Source of the DNA: Chromatiaceae bacterium
GTDB taxonomy: Bacteria; Pseudomonadota; Gammaproteobacteria; Chromatiales; Chromatiaceae
Direction of reading: 5' to 3'
Length of the DNA stretch: 64,000 nucleotides
Assembly: GCA_024235395.1 (NCBI GenBank)
Contig: JACKMK010000003.1
Span: forward strand, 310,001 to 374,000
The translations under genes and the position numbers were made by a program. Below the pieces are notes generated by a model, which searched no databases, was not told where the DNA came from, and worked only from the letters and a program-made list of their open reading frames with translations. How positions within the stretch are numbered: position 1 is the first letter of the stretch; every line of letters starts with the position of its first letter. This document shows positions 48,813 to 58,092 of the stretch, piece by piece.

Positions 48813-50152
48813 CGCGCGACCACGCCTCCGTCGGCAACCCCGAGGCCGACCGGCGGACCCGCATCTGGGACGGTGTCGGCGTGTTTGCGCTGCTGTATTT
48901 CGCGCTGTTCGCGTTCCATGACGTCGCCCGCGCGAACCAGGGACTGCTGTTGATGGCACTGATCGCGGTGCTGCGCTACCCGCGCGAACTGTGGGCGCTG
49001 CGCGGCGAACGCATGCTGCGGCTGACCCTGCTGTTCCTGGTCTATCTGGTCGTACGCGCCTGGCTCGCGACCCGTGCGTTTCCGGAACAGGCGGCGCAGA
49101 TCGTCGATGCCGCGAACAACTGGGCGATCACCGGCTTTCTCGGACTGGTCGTGACCGCCTTCTGGCTGACCCGCACCCGAGTGCGCGTCGAGTGGTTGCT
49201 CGGCCTGGCACTGGCCGGTTTCATCGGCCGCATCCTGACGCGGCTCGACTGGAGCCGGATCGGTGCGCAACTCCAGGGCTTCGTCGAAGGCCCGACGCGT
49301 GCGACCTTCGGCTACTCGGCGGTCAACCTCGGCATCTGGTCGGCGATCGCGCTGCTCGGCCTGCTGGTGTGCTGGCGATCTTTTCTGCGCCGACGCCGCC
49401 AGCCGGCGGCGCGCGTCGCCACTGCGGCACTGTGGCTCGCCTGTATCGGGGTCTGCGGGGCGGCCCTGGTGTTCTCGCAGGCGCGCTCGGCGTGGATCAC
49501 CGCACTCCTGGTGTTGCCGCTGTTCGCCCTGTTCACGCTGCACCGGGCGACGCGTTCGCCGCGCCACTTTGTCGCCGGCGCGCTCGTGCTGGTGATCGGC
49601 GGTGCGTTCGCACTCGCACAGGTCGCCGAGCTCGACCTGATCGAACAGCGCGTCGCGTACGAGCGGCAGACCATCGAGCAGGTGCTGAGCGGCGACTTCG
49701 ACGCGCTGCCGGCCGATTCGGTCGGCCTGCGTCTGGCGATGTACCGCGCGTTCTGGGACGACTGGCGCGAACGGCCCTGGTTCGGCTGGGGTCCGGGACT
49801 GATGGAGCGGGCACTCGACCGGGCCGGGGTCAACGCGATGACCGAAGAGCGCTTCACACACTTCCACAGCAGCTACTTCGACGTGCTGTTCCAGTTTGGC
49901 ATCGTCGGCGCACTGCTGGTCGGCGGCATGTTCTGGCTGATCGTGCAGCGCACGCTGCAGAGTCGCGCGTCCGGGCAACTGTCGCCCGAGGTCACGCAGT
50001 GCATCCTCGGCGGCCTGCTGATCTTCCTGATCGCGGCGCTGGTCAACGAGCCGCTGCAGAGTTCGAACGGCGGATACCTGGTGGTGCTGTTCGGCGCGAT
50101 CGCGCACCGGGCGCACTATCGGTCGCTGCTCGCGCGACCGGCCGTCGACTGA
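48809..50152 (+). CDS. O-antigen ligase family (WaaL-like) membrane protein
   Basis: 447 aa with about ten TM segments and one large periplasmic loop (about 270-360) containing YRAFWDDWRERPWFGWGPG and the H-box-like ERFTHFHSSYFDVLFQFG. This is the Wzy_C pattern shared by O-antigen ligases and polymerases, so it may join O-antigen to lipid A-core or polymerise units. It is coupled to the upstream glycosyltransferase and converges on hldE 4 bp away. Confidence 0.88.
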   Translation: MTRDHASVGNPEADRRTRIWDGVGVFALLYFALFAFHDVARANQGLLLMALIAVLRYPRELWALRGERMLRLTLLFLVYLVVRAWLATRAFPEQAAQIVDAANNWAITGFLGLVVTAFWLTRTRVRVEWLLGLALAGFIGRILTRLDWSRIGAQLQGFVEGPTRATFGYSAVNLGIWSAIALLGLLVCWRSFLRRRRQPAARVATAALWLACIGVCGAALVFSQARSAWITALLVLPLFALFTLHRATRSPRHFVAGALVLVIGGAFALAQVAELDLIEQRVAYERQTIEQVLSGDFDALPADSVGLRLAMYRAFWDDWRERPWFGWGPGLMERALDRAGVNAMTEERFTHFHSSYFDVLFQFGIVGALLVGGMFWLIVQRTLQSRASGQLSPEVTQCILGGLLIFLIAALVNEPLQSSNGGYLVVLFGAIAHRAHYRSLLARPAVD

Positions 50153-50155
50153 GGC

Positions 50156-51580
50156 CTATTGCCTGCGGATGGTCTCGATCAGCGACGAGGTCGAGCAGCC
50201 GTCGACATAGCCGAGCACGACGACCTCGCCACCGGCCTCGCGCACACAGTCGCCACCGGCGATCTGCTCGGGCCGATAGTCGCCGCCCTTGACCAGCACA
50301 TCCGGCTGCGTGCGGCAGATCAGGCGCTGCGGGGTGTCCTCGGAAAACGCCACGACCCAGTCCACCGATCGCAGGCCGGCGAGGACCGCCATGCGACCGG
50401 CGAGCGGGTTGACCGGCCGACCGGCGCCCTTCAGGCGGGCCACCGAGGCATCGTCATTGACCGCGACGATCAGGCGATCCCCCAGTTCGGCGGCCTGCTC
50501 GAGATACCCGACATGCCCCGGGTGCAGCAGGTCGAAACAGCCGTTGGTCATCACCACGCGTTCGCCGCGCTGCCGGGCCTCGCTCACCAGGCGCATCAGG
50601 GTCTCCTCATCGACAGCGCCGCGTTGCTGCAGGTGCTCCGGACGTAATGCCTGGTCGAGTTCGTCGCGGCTGACCGTCGCGGTACCGAGCTTGCCGACCA
50701 CGACCCCGGCCGCGAGATTCGCGAGCACCGCCGCCTGGTCGACCGGCAGACCGGCGGCGAGCGCCGCGGCGAGCACCGCGACGACGGTATCGCCGGCGCC
50801 GGTCACATCGAACACCTCGCGCGCGCGCGCCGCGAGGTCGAGCGGCTCGTGTTGCCTTCGCAACAGCGTCATGCCGCGTTCGCTGCGCGTCAGCAGCAGG
50901 CCCTCGATGCCGGTCTCGGCCAGCAGCTGCTGACCGCGATCGACGATCTCGTGTTCGCTGCGGCAGGTGCCGACCGCCGTCTGAAACTCGCTCATGTTCG
51001 GCGTGACCAGGGTCGCGCCGCGGTAGGCGTGGAAGTCGCGGCGCTTCGGGTCGACGATCACCGGCCTGCCGGCCCGGCGTGCCGCGCCGATAAAGGGCAC
51101 AGGGTCGCGCAGCGTGCCCTTGCCATAGTCGGACAGCACCACGCAGCCGCACGCCTCCAGCGCCGCGCCGAAGGGTTCGAGCAGGCGCTCGGGATCCTGC
51201 ACCGCGAGGTCTTCTTCGAAATCGAGACGAATCAATTGTTGATGGCGGCTGACAATGCGCAGCTTGGTGATCGTCGGCTGGGCATCGCTCGCCAGCAAGG
51301 TGTTGCGACAGCCGCCGGCGCGCAACAGCGACTGCAGGCTCGCGGCGGCCTCGTCGTTGCCCACGAGGCCCAGCAGTTCGACGACCCCGCCGAGGGCCGC
51401 GATGTTCATTGCGACGTTGCCGGCGCCCCCGGCACGCTCCTCGCGACGCTGCACGTGCACGACCGGGACCGGGGCCTCCGGCGAGATGCGCCCGGTGTCG
51501 CCGTACCAGTAACGGTCCAGCATCACGTCTCCGATCACCAGGACGTGCGCGGCGGCGAAGTCGGGGAGCTGCAGACTCAT
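50156..51580 (-). CDS. hldE: Bifunctional heptose-7-phosphate kinase / heptose-1-phosphate adenylyltransferase
   Basis: 474 aa. The N-terminal PfkB kinase (about 1-320) has EERAGGAGNVAMNIAALGG and the catalytic DVTGAGDTVVAVLAAAL. The C-terminal nucleotidyltransferase (about 340-474) has MTNGCFDLLHPGHVGYLEQA with the HxGH motif and VKGGDYRPEQIAG. Makes ADP-heptose precursor for inner-core LPS. It overlaps the deacetylase gene by 4 bp. Confidence 0.97.
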   Translation of the reverse strand: MSLQLPDFAAAHVLVIGDVMLDRYWYGDTGRISPEAPVPVVHVQRREERAGGAGNVAMNIAALGGVVELLGLVGNDEAAASLQSLLRAGGCRNTLLASDAQPTITKLRIVSRHQQLIRLDFEEDLAVQDPERLLEPFGAALEACGCVVLSDYGKGTLRDPVPFIGAARRAGRPVIVDPKRRDFHAYRGATLVTPNMSEFQTAVGTCRSEHEIVDRGQQLLAETGIEGLLLTRSERGMTLLRRQHEPLDLAARAREVFDVTGAGDTVVAVLAAALAAGLPVDQAAVLANLAAGVVVGKLGTATVSRDELDQALRPEHLQQRGAVDEETLMRLVSEARQRGERVVMTNGCFDLLHPGHVGYLEQAAELGDRLIVAVNDDASVARLKGAGRPVNPLAGRMAVLAGLRSVDWVVAFSEDTPQRLICRTQPDVLVKGGDYRPEQIAGGDCVREAGGEVVVLGYVDGCSTSSLIETIRRQ

Positions 51581-52335
51581 GCGTCGCGGATCGGCGTCAG
51601 GATCACCGCCTCACCCTTGGGTTTGTCTTTCATCGACAGTTTCCAGAAGAACCCGGCCAGGTTGTCACCATAGGAGATCGCCTTGCGCGGCAGCGCCAGC
51701 GCATCGAACGCCGGGGTCGCGGCGCCGCGCTGGCAACTGACCGCGGTTGCGTATCCCGCCTCGCGTACCATCTGCACGGTCGCCGCGTTGTGGCTGCCGT
51801 AGGGGTAACAGAAATGCCGCACGTCCTCGTCCAGCAGCGCCTCGAGTTGTGCTCGGCTCTCGACGATATCCGTGTTCGCGGTCGCCGGATCGACCTCGGC
51901 CAGTTTGAGATGGCGCGCCCCGTGCGAGCCGAAATCGATCCCGGCCCGACGCAAGGTGCGGACCCGCTCGGCCGACATCAGCGGTGGCGTGTCGCGCCCG
52001 TCGGCGGCAAACCACTCGCTGGGCTGGCCTATCCGCTCGCTGATCAGGTAGACCATCGCCGGGAAGCCATAGCGGCGCAGCACCGGGTAGGCGTACTCGT
52101 AGAAATTCTCGTAGCCGTCGTCAAAGGTCAGCGCGACCGCACGCGGCGGGATCGGCCGCTCGCCGCGCAACGCGGCGAGCACCTCGTCCATGCGCAGCAC
52201 ATGGAAGCGCAGCGCGTGCAGCCAGGCCATCTGTGCCCGAAAGCGTTTGACGTGGCAGTAGGTCGAGCGGTGCGACGACATCGGCGCGAATTCGCCGACC
52301 TGGTGATACATCAGGATCGAGATACCCTTGTTCAA
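51577..52335 (-). CDS. Polysaccharide deacetylase (NodB domain) protein
   Basis: 252 aa, apparently from TTG at 52335 that overlaps the preceding stop. Motif 1 is VALTFDDGYENFYEY (Asp-Asp), motif 2 is FGSHGARHLKL (metal His pair), and the late motif is VRHFCYPYGSHNAATV. No signal peptide, so it probably acts on the cytoplasmic face or on intermediates. Within a tightly coupled glycan operon. Confidence 0.88.
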   Translation of the reverse strand: MNKGISILMYHQVGEFAPMSSHRSTYCHVKRFRAQMAWLHALRFHVLRMDEVLAALRGERPIPPRAVALTFDDGYENFYEYAYPVLRRYGFPAMVYLISERIGQPSEWFAADGRDTPPLMSAERVRTLRRAGIDFGSHGARHLKLAEVDPATANTDIVESRAQLEALLDEDVRHFCYPYGSHNAATVQMVREAGYATAVSCQRGAATPAFDALALPRKAISYGDNLAGFFWKLSMKDKPKGEAVILTPIRDA

Positions 52336-53408
52336 ACCGGACCGGCCGTCGTCAGCTGTTGATACAGTGCGTCGTATTGTGACATGACCGCCGCCTCGCT
52401 GAAATTTCGCGCCAGGCTGTCACTGCCGCCATCCACCAGCTGCCGCTGCAGAGCCGGATCGGCGATCACGGTACGCAATGCCTCTGCGAGCGCGGGCGGA
52501 TCGTCGCACGGCACACACCAGGCGTCTGTGCCATGGCTCGTGATCTCGCGCGCACCACGAAACAGCGTCGTGACCAGGGGTTTGCGATGCGCCCAGGCCT
52601 CGAGCACGACGTTGCCCAGCGTCTCGGCGTCGCGCGACGGGAACACCACCAGGTCGGCCAGGGCGTACCAGGGCGCGGTATCCGTCTGCCAGCCGGCCCA
52701 GACGATACGCTGCGCGATCCCGCTGTCACGCGCCTGGCGGTGCAGATCGTCCGCCAGCGGGCCGTCCCCGAGCATCACCAGGCGCAATCGCCGTCCGCCC
52801 AGCGTGTCCGGCAGCCGGGCAAGGGCCTCGAGCAGATAACGCTGCCCCTTGACCGTGACGAAGCGTCCGGCGGTCAGCAGCAGCAGGTCATCCGGTTCGA
52901 CGGCGAGGCGCTCGCGCAATGCGTGCAGTTCACCCGCATCGACCGCGCGTACCGGCTCGGCGAAGTTATAGATGTGAAAGACGCGCGCCGCGGGGAAGCC
53001 GGCACCGACCAGGTAGTCGCACAGGCCACGGGTGTTACCGATCCAGGCATGCGCGTGCCGGTAACCATCCAGCTTGTAGTAGCCACCGAGGCGCGCGACG
53101 TGCACGATGCCGCGGCGCGGGTCCAGGTGGGTCAGCCGGGTCGCACGCCCCATGTAGGTCTGCACCAGTGCCGGGCGCTCGCGGGCGATCAGGCGGCTGA
53201 CCTCCCAGCGCGACAGCGGGTCCCAGACTGTGCGCAGCGGCAATGCCGCGTGGCGCACGCCGGCGAGCGCCTCGCCATCAAGTTCGCTGCCACGGCGCAC
53301 CACCGCCACCGGCTCATCGCCACGCGCCTGCAGGGTGCGCACGAAGCGCAGGAACCAGCGCTCGGCGCCGGCGATCTGCTTGCTGCCGACGATCTGCAGG
53401 GTCTTCAT
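52332..53408 (-). CDS. Glycosyltransferase family 4 protein
   Basis: 358 aa. N-terminal MKTLQIVGSKQIAGAERWFL, donor domain with LTAGRFVTVKGQRYLLEALA and VVFPSRDAETLGNVVLEAWA, the latter carrying the EX7E-type Glu. Overlaps its neighbours by 4 bp on both sides, in one operon with hldE and the GT9 gene. Confidence 0.9.
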   Translation of the reverse strand: MKTLQIVGSKQIAGAERWFLRFVRTLQARGDEPVAVVRRGSELDGEALAGVRHAALPLRTVWDPLSRWEVSRLIARERPALVQTYMGRATRLTHLDPRRGIVHVARLGGYYKLDGYRHAHAWIGNTRGLCDYLVGAGFPAARVFHIYNFAEPVRAVDAGELHALRERLAVEPDDLLLLTAGRFVTVKGQRYLLEALARLPDTLGGRRLRLVMLGDGPLADDLHRQARDSGIAQRIVWAGWQTDTAPWYALADLVVFPSRDAETLGNVVLEAWAHRKPLVTTLFRGAREITSHGTDAWCVPCDDPPALAEALRTVIADPALQRQLVDGGSDSLARNFSEAAVMSQYDALYQQLTTAGPV

Positions 53409-54493
53409 GCGGCGACTCCGAGTACCCGTCGATAGACCGCGAGGTTACCGGCGACCATCACCGGCACTGCGAAGCGCTCGTCGACCAGTGCGCGCCCGGC
53501 CTCTCCCATCCTGCGACGCAGATCGGCATCGCCGAGCAGGCGGTCGATCGCCGCGGTCAGCGCGGCGACGTCGCCGGGGTCGATCAGCAGGCCGTTGCGT
53601 CCATCGACGACGACCTCCGGCATGCCCCCGGCACGCGACGCGATGATCGGCACGCCGGCCGCCGCGGCCTGCAGCAGCGACACGCCGAGACCCTCCATCT
53701 CGGCCGGGTGGACCAGCAGGTCGAGACAGCCGAGCCAGCGTTCGAGGTCGGTGCGAAACCCGGCCAGCCGCACACGGTCGGCGAGTCCCTGCGCCCTGAC
53801 CGCAGCGCGCATCCGTTCGAGCAGCGGGCCCTGGCCGAACAGCACGACCTGCAGCCCGGGATGCCGCGCGATCACCGGGGGCAAGGCATCGAGCAGGTGC
53901 TGGTGACCCTTGCGCGGGATGAACTGCGCGACCATGCCCGCGACCGGCGCATCCGGCGACAACTCGAACTCACGCGCGAACGCCTCGCGGTCACACCCCT
54001 GCCGCCAGGGTGCCGGGTCGATCGCGCTGTGCACGCAGGTCACCCGATGCGGTGCCAGTCCCTCGCCGAGCAACACATCGCGGATGCCGTCGGAGATCGT
54101 CACCACGTGCGCGTACAGGCGATATTTGAGCGCCACCGCGAGGCGGGACTCGGGATTGTCGACCCGACGCGACAGTACGCTCGGCACGCCGGCGAGGCGC
54201 GCCGCGATGCCACCGAGCAGGTCCGCGCCGCGTCGACTGTGCAGATGGACCAGGTCCGGCCGGCGCGCGCCGATCAGTCGTCGCAGGCGGCCGATCAGGC
54301 CGAGGTCCAGGTCGCCGCGCATCGGCTGCTCGACGACCTCGGCGAACGGCGCCGCGCGGGCCGCGATCTCGCTGCCGTTCGTACACACCAGAATGTTGTC
54401 GACCCCCCGGGCCTGCAGGCCCTCGAGCAGGTACAACACCTGGCGTGCACCGCCGTACAGGTGCCTGCCCGCCTCGACGTGCAGGATCTTCAT
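53405..54493 (-). CDS. Glycosyltransferase family 4 protein
   Basis: 362 aa from ATG at 54493. The start MKILHVEAGRHLYGGARQVL resembles LPS-core GT4 enzymes. Donor domain: VAGMVAQFIPRKGHQHLLDA, HPAEMEGLGVSLLQAAAAGVP. Overlaps the GT9 gene stop. An inner-core or O-antigen transferase is inferred. Confidence 0.9.
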   Translation of the reverse strand: MKILHVEAGRHLYGGARQVLYLLEGLQARGVDNILVCTNGSEIAARAAPFAEVVEQPMRGDLDLGLIGRLRRLIGARRPDLVHLHSRRGADLLGGIAARLAGVPSVLSRRVDNPESRLAVALKYRLYAHVVTISDGIRDVLLGEGLAPHRVTCVHSAIDPAPWRQGCDREAFAREFELSPDAPVAGMVAQFIPRKGHQHLLDALPPVIARHPGLQVVLFGQGPLLERMRAAVRAQGLADRVRLAGFRTDLERWLGCLDLLVHPAEMEGLGVSLLQAAAAGVPIIASRAGGMPEVVVDGRNGLLIDPGDVAALTAAIDRLLGDADLRRRMGEAGRALVDERFAVPVMVAGNLAVYRRVLGVAA

Positions 54494-55548
54494 ACCACCG
54501 CGTCCTGCGTATCGCCCAACAACCGCTGCGCGGTCTGCAGCACCTCGTCCGGGGTGATCTCGCGCAGGCAGGTGAAGGCACCGTCGCAGGTCGGGTTGCG
54601 CCGGCAGGGCGAGCAGGGCAGTGCATGGTAGAGGACCCGGGTGCGCGGCGAACCACTGCGCAGGTAGGGCCGGGTCGAGCCGAACAGGCACAGCGTCGGG
54701 CGGTCGAACGCTATGCCCATGTGGGTCAGGCCGGTATCGACGCCGACCAGCAGGGCGCAGTCACGGATCAATGCGGCGGCGGTCTGCAGCTCGGTCTTGC
54801 CGACCAGGTCGACCGTATCAGCCGCGGTGGCGATCTCGCGCGCCGCGGCGACGTCACCCGGTCCGCCGAGCATCACGACCTGCATGCCCAACTCGTCGCG
54901 CAGGCGCGGGATCAGCACCTGCCAGTGGTCGACGAACCAATGTTTCTGCGGGCGCGTCGTGAAGGGGCAGATCACCGCATAGGGCCGATCCGGCGGCAGG
55001 GCCTCGCGGCGCAGCGCAGCGGCCGCGGCGGCCGCTTCGGCGCCGATCCCGATCTGCATCCTGAAATCGTCGACCGGCAGCCGAAGGTGCTCGGCGAGGT
55101 AGCGGTACTCGGAACCGATCATCGCCGCCTCGCCGCCGCGCGGCAGCACCTCGGTCATCAGCCACTGGCTGCCCTCGCGCGACCCTAGGCCGACGCGCCT
55201 TGCGGCACCCGAGATCCAAGTCGGCAGGCCACTCTTCAGCAGTCCCTGGAGATCGAGCGCGAGCGCGAAATGCTGTCGGCGCAGGCGCTGCCGGAAGGCC
55301 TTCATCTCGCGCCACAGCGCGGCCCATTGCCGTCGCCTCCACAGGTCGCGCCACTGGGCACGTGGCCAGACAATGACCTCATCGAGCTCGGGATGGTCGC
55401 GCAGCAGTGCCGCGGACTCGGGCTGCACCAGCCAGGCGATATGCGCGCCCGGATAACGGCGGCGCAACGCATGCACCAGCGGCGACGCCATCACGATGTC
55501 GCCGATCGCGCTCAGGCGGACGATCAGGATCGCCGGTTCAGAAGACAT
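54490..55548 (-). CDS. Glycosyltransferase family 9 (LPS heptosyltransferase-like)
   Basis: 352 aa from ATG at 55548. GT9 signatures: AILIVRLSAIGDIVMASPLV at the N-terminus, ALDLQGLLKSGLPTWIS, and the ADP-heptose site LVGVDTGLTHMGIAFDRPTL, then HALPCSPCRRNPTCDGAF. Resembles WaaC/WaaF; which heptose it adds is not clear. First gene of the operon that ends in hldE, consistent with ADP-heptose use. Confidence 0.92.
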   Translation of the reverse strand: MSSEPAILIVRLSAIGDIVMASPLVHALRRRYPGAHIAWLVQPESAALLRDHPELDEVIVWPRAQWRDLWRRRQWAALWREMKAFRQRLRRQHFALALDLQGLLKSGLPTWISGAARRVGLGSREGSQWLMTEVLPRGGEAAMIGSEYRYLAEHLRLPVDDFRMQIGIGAEAAAAAAALRREALPPDRPYAVICPFTTRPQKHWFVDHWQVLIPRLRDELGMQVVMLGGPGDVAAAREIATAADTVDLVGKTELQTAAALIRDCALLVGVDTGLTHMGIAFDRPTLCLFGSTRPYLRSGSPRTRVLYHALPCSPCRRNPTCDGAFTCLREITPDEVLQTAQRLLGDTQDAVV

Positions 55549-55907
55549 GCGGTGTTTCGTTGGACGCCGGGCGGTCACAGGTCGTTCCAGCGCCGGGCAG
55601 GCCGGGATTCGGGCGCGATCGGTGCACGAAGGTTTCACCCCTGGGCTGGCCGTGCCAGCGTATCGATGGACGAGAGGCAAGGGTCGACCGAACGCCCTGC
55701 ACGAGTCAATGCCGTGCAGCGTAGCGGCGTGGTCCAGGCATCCCGGCGGAGGCCGTTCTATGCGTTCGTTGCCGCTGTGAATAAGTCACATGGGGGGTGC
55801 GTCCTGGTTCAATGGGGGTTTTGCGGGCGGCCCCTAAGATTCTCTCCAACAGGCCGGCACTGACACCGACCTGAACTAACCAACCATCTGTTACCAGGAG
55901 AGAGACC
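55549..55907 (+). other. Intergenic/promoter region of repeat protein 2
   Basis: About 360 bp with no gene. It holds a CTGCACG/CGTGCAG stem at about 55699-55721, the TGTGA/TCACA repeat at 55776-55790 and a GGTGCGTCCTGG block at 55796-55807. The last two also occur upstream of the related gene at 59946. Confidence 0.6.
55776..55790 (+). promoter_or_regulatory. TGTGA-N5-TCACA inverted repeat (CRP-like) upstream of repeat protein 2
   Basis: TGTGAATAAGTCACA, 117 bp before the start codon. A CRP/Vfr site has a 6-bp spacer and this has 5, so either it is weak or another regulator binds. It is followed after 5 bp by GGTGCGTCCTGG. The same arrangement is found upstream of the gene at 59946. Confidence 0.55.
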
Positions 55908-56519
55908 ATGTTCAAGAAAACCACCTTCGCCGCCGCTTTCGCCACCCTGTTCATCGCCGCTGGCGCCGCTCACTCGGCTTCCAACGTGATCGGCAGCGTG
56001 CAGACCGACGCCCGCATCAACAGCGCCAGCCAGACCCAGTCCGGCCTGCTCAACAAGCAGGAGGCCAACTTCGCCTCGGTCAGCGATTCCAACGTCATCG
56101 GCTCGGTCGAGACCCACGCCCGCATCAACCGCGCTGACCAGCGTCAGTCCGGCCTGCTCAACAAGCAGGAGCTCAACGCCGGCTCGGTCAAGGATTCCAA
56201 CGTCATCGGCTCGGTCGAGACCCACAGCACCATCAACCGTGTCTCGCAGCGTCAGAGCGGCCTGCTCAACAAGCAGGAGTTCAACGCCGGCTCGGTCAAG
56301 GGCTCGAACGTGATCGGCTCGGTCGAGACGCATGCACGCGTCAACTCGGCTACCCAGACCCAGAGCGGCCTGCTCAACAAGCAGAAGGCCAACATCGCTT
56401 CGGTCGAGGGTTCCAACGTGATCGGCTCGGTCAACGCACACGCCACCGTCAACCGCATGAGCCAGTCGCAGTCCGGCCTGCTCAACAGCCAGAAACTCAG
56501 CGCCGGTTCGGTCGACTGA
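55908..56519 (+). CDS. Secreted protein of five 36-residue repeats (SNVIG family, member 2)
   Basis: 203 aa, with AGGAGAG upstream. A 24-residue signal region (FAAAFATLFIAAGAAHSA) is followed by five 36-residue units beginning SNVIGSV. They continue with a variable HARIN-type centre, QSGLLNKQE and GSVKD. The organisation is identical to the gene at 20411 (same unit number, same length, same shortened last unit), but the variable positions differ, for example QTQ/QRQ in place of QNQ and ETHARIN in place of NTTTRVN. The two are ancient paralogues, not a recent copy. Ends in a strong terminator, so it is a single-gene unit. Confidence 0.87.
   Translation: MFKKTTFAAAFATLFIAAGAAHSASNVIGSVQTDARINSASQTQSGLLNKQEANFASVSDSNVIGSVETHARINRADQRQSGLLNKQELNAGSVKDSNVIGSVETHSTINRVSQRQSGLLNKQEFNAGSVKGSNVIGSVETHARVNSATQTQSGLLNKQKANIASVEGSNVIGSVNAHATVNRMSQSQSGLLNSQKLSAGSVD
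55980..56516 (+). repeat. Five tandem 108-bp coding repeats
   Basis: The coding array of repeat protein 2, period 108 bp. It is more diverged between units than member 1 at the variable positions, while the QSGLLNKQ codons are strongly conserved. Confidence 0.85.
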
Positions 56520-56544
56520 TCCAAAAACAAAGAAAGCTGTGCTT

Positions 56545-56580
56545 GGGCCGCGGTCGCTCCCGTCCGCGGCCCTCTTTTTT
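56545..56580 (+). terminator. Rho-independent terminator of repeat protein 2
   Basis: GGGCCGCGG (56545-56553) and CCGCGGCCC (56564-56572) form a perfect 9-bp stem around a 10-nt loop, followed by TCTTTTTT. It lies 25 bp after the stop codon. Strong, textbook form. Confidence 0.92.
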
Positions 56581-56610
56581 GTCTGCCACCGATCCGGATG
56601 CCGGACAGCG

Positions 56611-57741
56611 TTACCAGAGCATGACCGCGGCCTCGCCGCTCGCCTGCGCGTAGTACAGCCGGATACGCAGGATATAGGACTTGCCCTTCATCAGGCGCTG
56701 CTCGATCTTCGCGTTGTAGTCGGTACCGCTGTCGTCATCCGCCTGCAGGTACTTGGGGTCGGCACTCCCGTCATCCTCGAACAGCACCATCAGGGTGTCG
56801 GCCTCACCGAAGGTCTGCATCGTGTACTTGCGCGTCGCATCGGGTTTGATCAGCAGATTGACCTGTTCGCCGGGCTGCAGGCTGATCACCTGCGACTGAA
56901 ATGGCAGCAGGTCGATGTAGTCCCTCTTCGCCAGAGGCGGGTAGAAATGCTTGACCCAGGCCTGGTCCTTGGCCGACAGCCCGCCCGAAGGATGGATGCC
57001 GTTGGCATCGTAGGGTGGGGGACCATCGATCAACGGCGCGTCGAATTCGTAATGCATGATCGAGTCACCGTCCCACACCGAGCCCTCGACCTCGCTCTCG
57101 GCGACCGCATCGAGGATGTTGCGATCGATCTTGGCGTGGCTCCAGCTGTTTGGAGGGCCGCTGAAATACTGGTACACCGCCGGCCGGTTCCACTGGATAC
57201 CGGAGAACGGATTCTGGTGTTCGTGTTTCGCGCCGAGGGCATGGCCGATCTCGTGCAACGCGGTGTCCTTGCCATGCGCGGTGGTCAGCGACCAGCCGAA
57301 GTTCATCGTGCGGTCGGCACGCGGGATCCGGTCGATTGGGTAGGTACCGAGGTACGACCATGAACCGTCGTTCTGATCGAATCCGATCCGGATATGCGCC
57401 TCATCGAGATCGCCGACCTCTTTGAACTCGAGTCCGATGCCGAGGTCCTTCCACGCCTGGAACGCCTTGCGCACCTCGCGTTTGTCCGCGGTATTGCCCG
57501 TCCAATGCTCGGGCGAGCCGTGCTTGCCGTGCTCGAAGAAACAATAGTGGATCACGGTGCCATTGACCCACATGTCGCTGACACGCAGCACGAAAGCGGC
57601 GCGCCGCGGGTCGACGTCCGCGGGCAGGACGCGCGGCGCCATCTCGGGCATGTCGCAGAATTTGCTGCCGGCCTTTTCCTTGCGGTAACTGCTTGCGGGC
57701 GCCGTCGGTGTAGCGCGCCTGGTCTTCTTTCTGGTCGCCAT
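56611..57741 (-). CDS. Astacin-type (M12) zinc metalloprotease
   Basis: 376 aa from ATG at 57741, with GGAGGAA just upstream. The zinc site is HEIGHALGAKHEHQNP (HExxHxxGxxHE, His163/167/173), and a Met-turn is in GDSIMHYEFD. The N-terminus is basic and has no signal peptide (ATRKKTRRATPTAPASS). A C-terminal domain of about 100 residues (VISLQPGEQVNLLIKPD, ADTLMVLFEDDGSAD) resembles pre-peptidase C-terminal or beta-sandwich domains. How it is exported is unclear. Convergent with the repeat-protein gene. Confidence 0.87.
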   Translation of the reverse strand: MATRKKTRRATPTAPASSYRKEKAGSKFCDMPEMAPRVLPADVDPRRAAFVLRVSDMWVNGTVIHYCFFEHGKHGSPEHWTGNTADKREVRKAFQAWKDLGIGLEFKEVGDLDEAHIRIGFDQNDGSWSYLGTYPIDRIPRADRTMNFGWSLTTAHGKDTALHEIGHALGAKHEHQNPFSGIQWNRPAVYQYFSGPPNSWSHAKIDRNILDAVAESEVEGSVWDGDSIMHYEFDAPLIDGPPPYDANGIHPSGGLSAKDQAWVKHFYPPLAKRDYIDLLPFQSQVISLQPGEQVNLLIKPDATRKYTMQTFGEADTLMVLFEDDGSADPKYLQADDDSGTDYNAKIEQRLMKGKSYILRIRLYYAQASGEAAVMLW

Positions 57742-58092
57742 GCTTTCCTCCGTTATCTGAACCGATGATGGAAGGGGCAGTGCAAGGCACTGCGGCCCGC
57801 GCCGAAGCGACCACCTCCGCCGTCCCCTGGCGCGACGCTGAAAAAGAACCGAACCACCGTTGCGGCGATGTTCGCTGCCTACTGGCAAGAGTCTAATTCA
57901 TGGCACGGCGACGGCAAGGCATCCGGACGTCGGCGCGCCGTGCAACCGGGAGCGTGAATATTCCACATTGCCGACAATCATTCCTACCGGGTTCCGCAGG
58001 CGGGCGCCCCCTAGTATCGATTGCAGGCCCGTTGCATCGCAGGGCTTCGCAACAGAAAGACGACAAGGCACAGATACGAGGGGAGCGACACC
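57742..58092. other. Intergenic region between protease and small-protein genes
   Basis: About 350 bp between divergent genes at 57741 and 58093; no gene is recognised. A TAGTAT hexamer near 58011 may be the -10 of the plus-strand gene. No clear palindrome. Confidence 0.35.

Noticed and set aside
48773..50116. 447-codon minus-strand frame opposite the O-antigen ligase gene
   Set aside because: Shadow with biased composition; the plus-strand product has proper TM topology and a coupled start.
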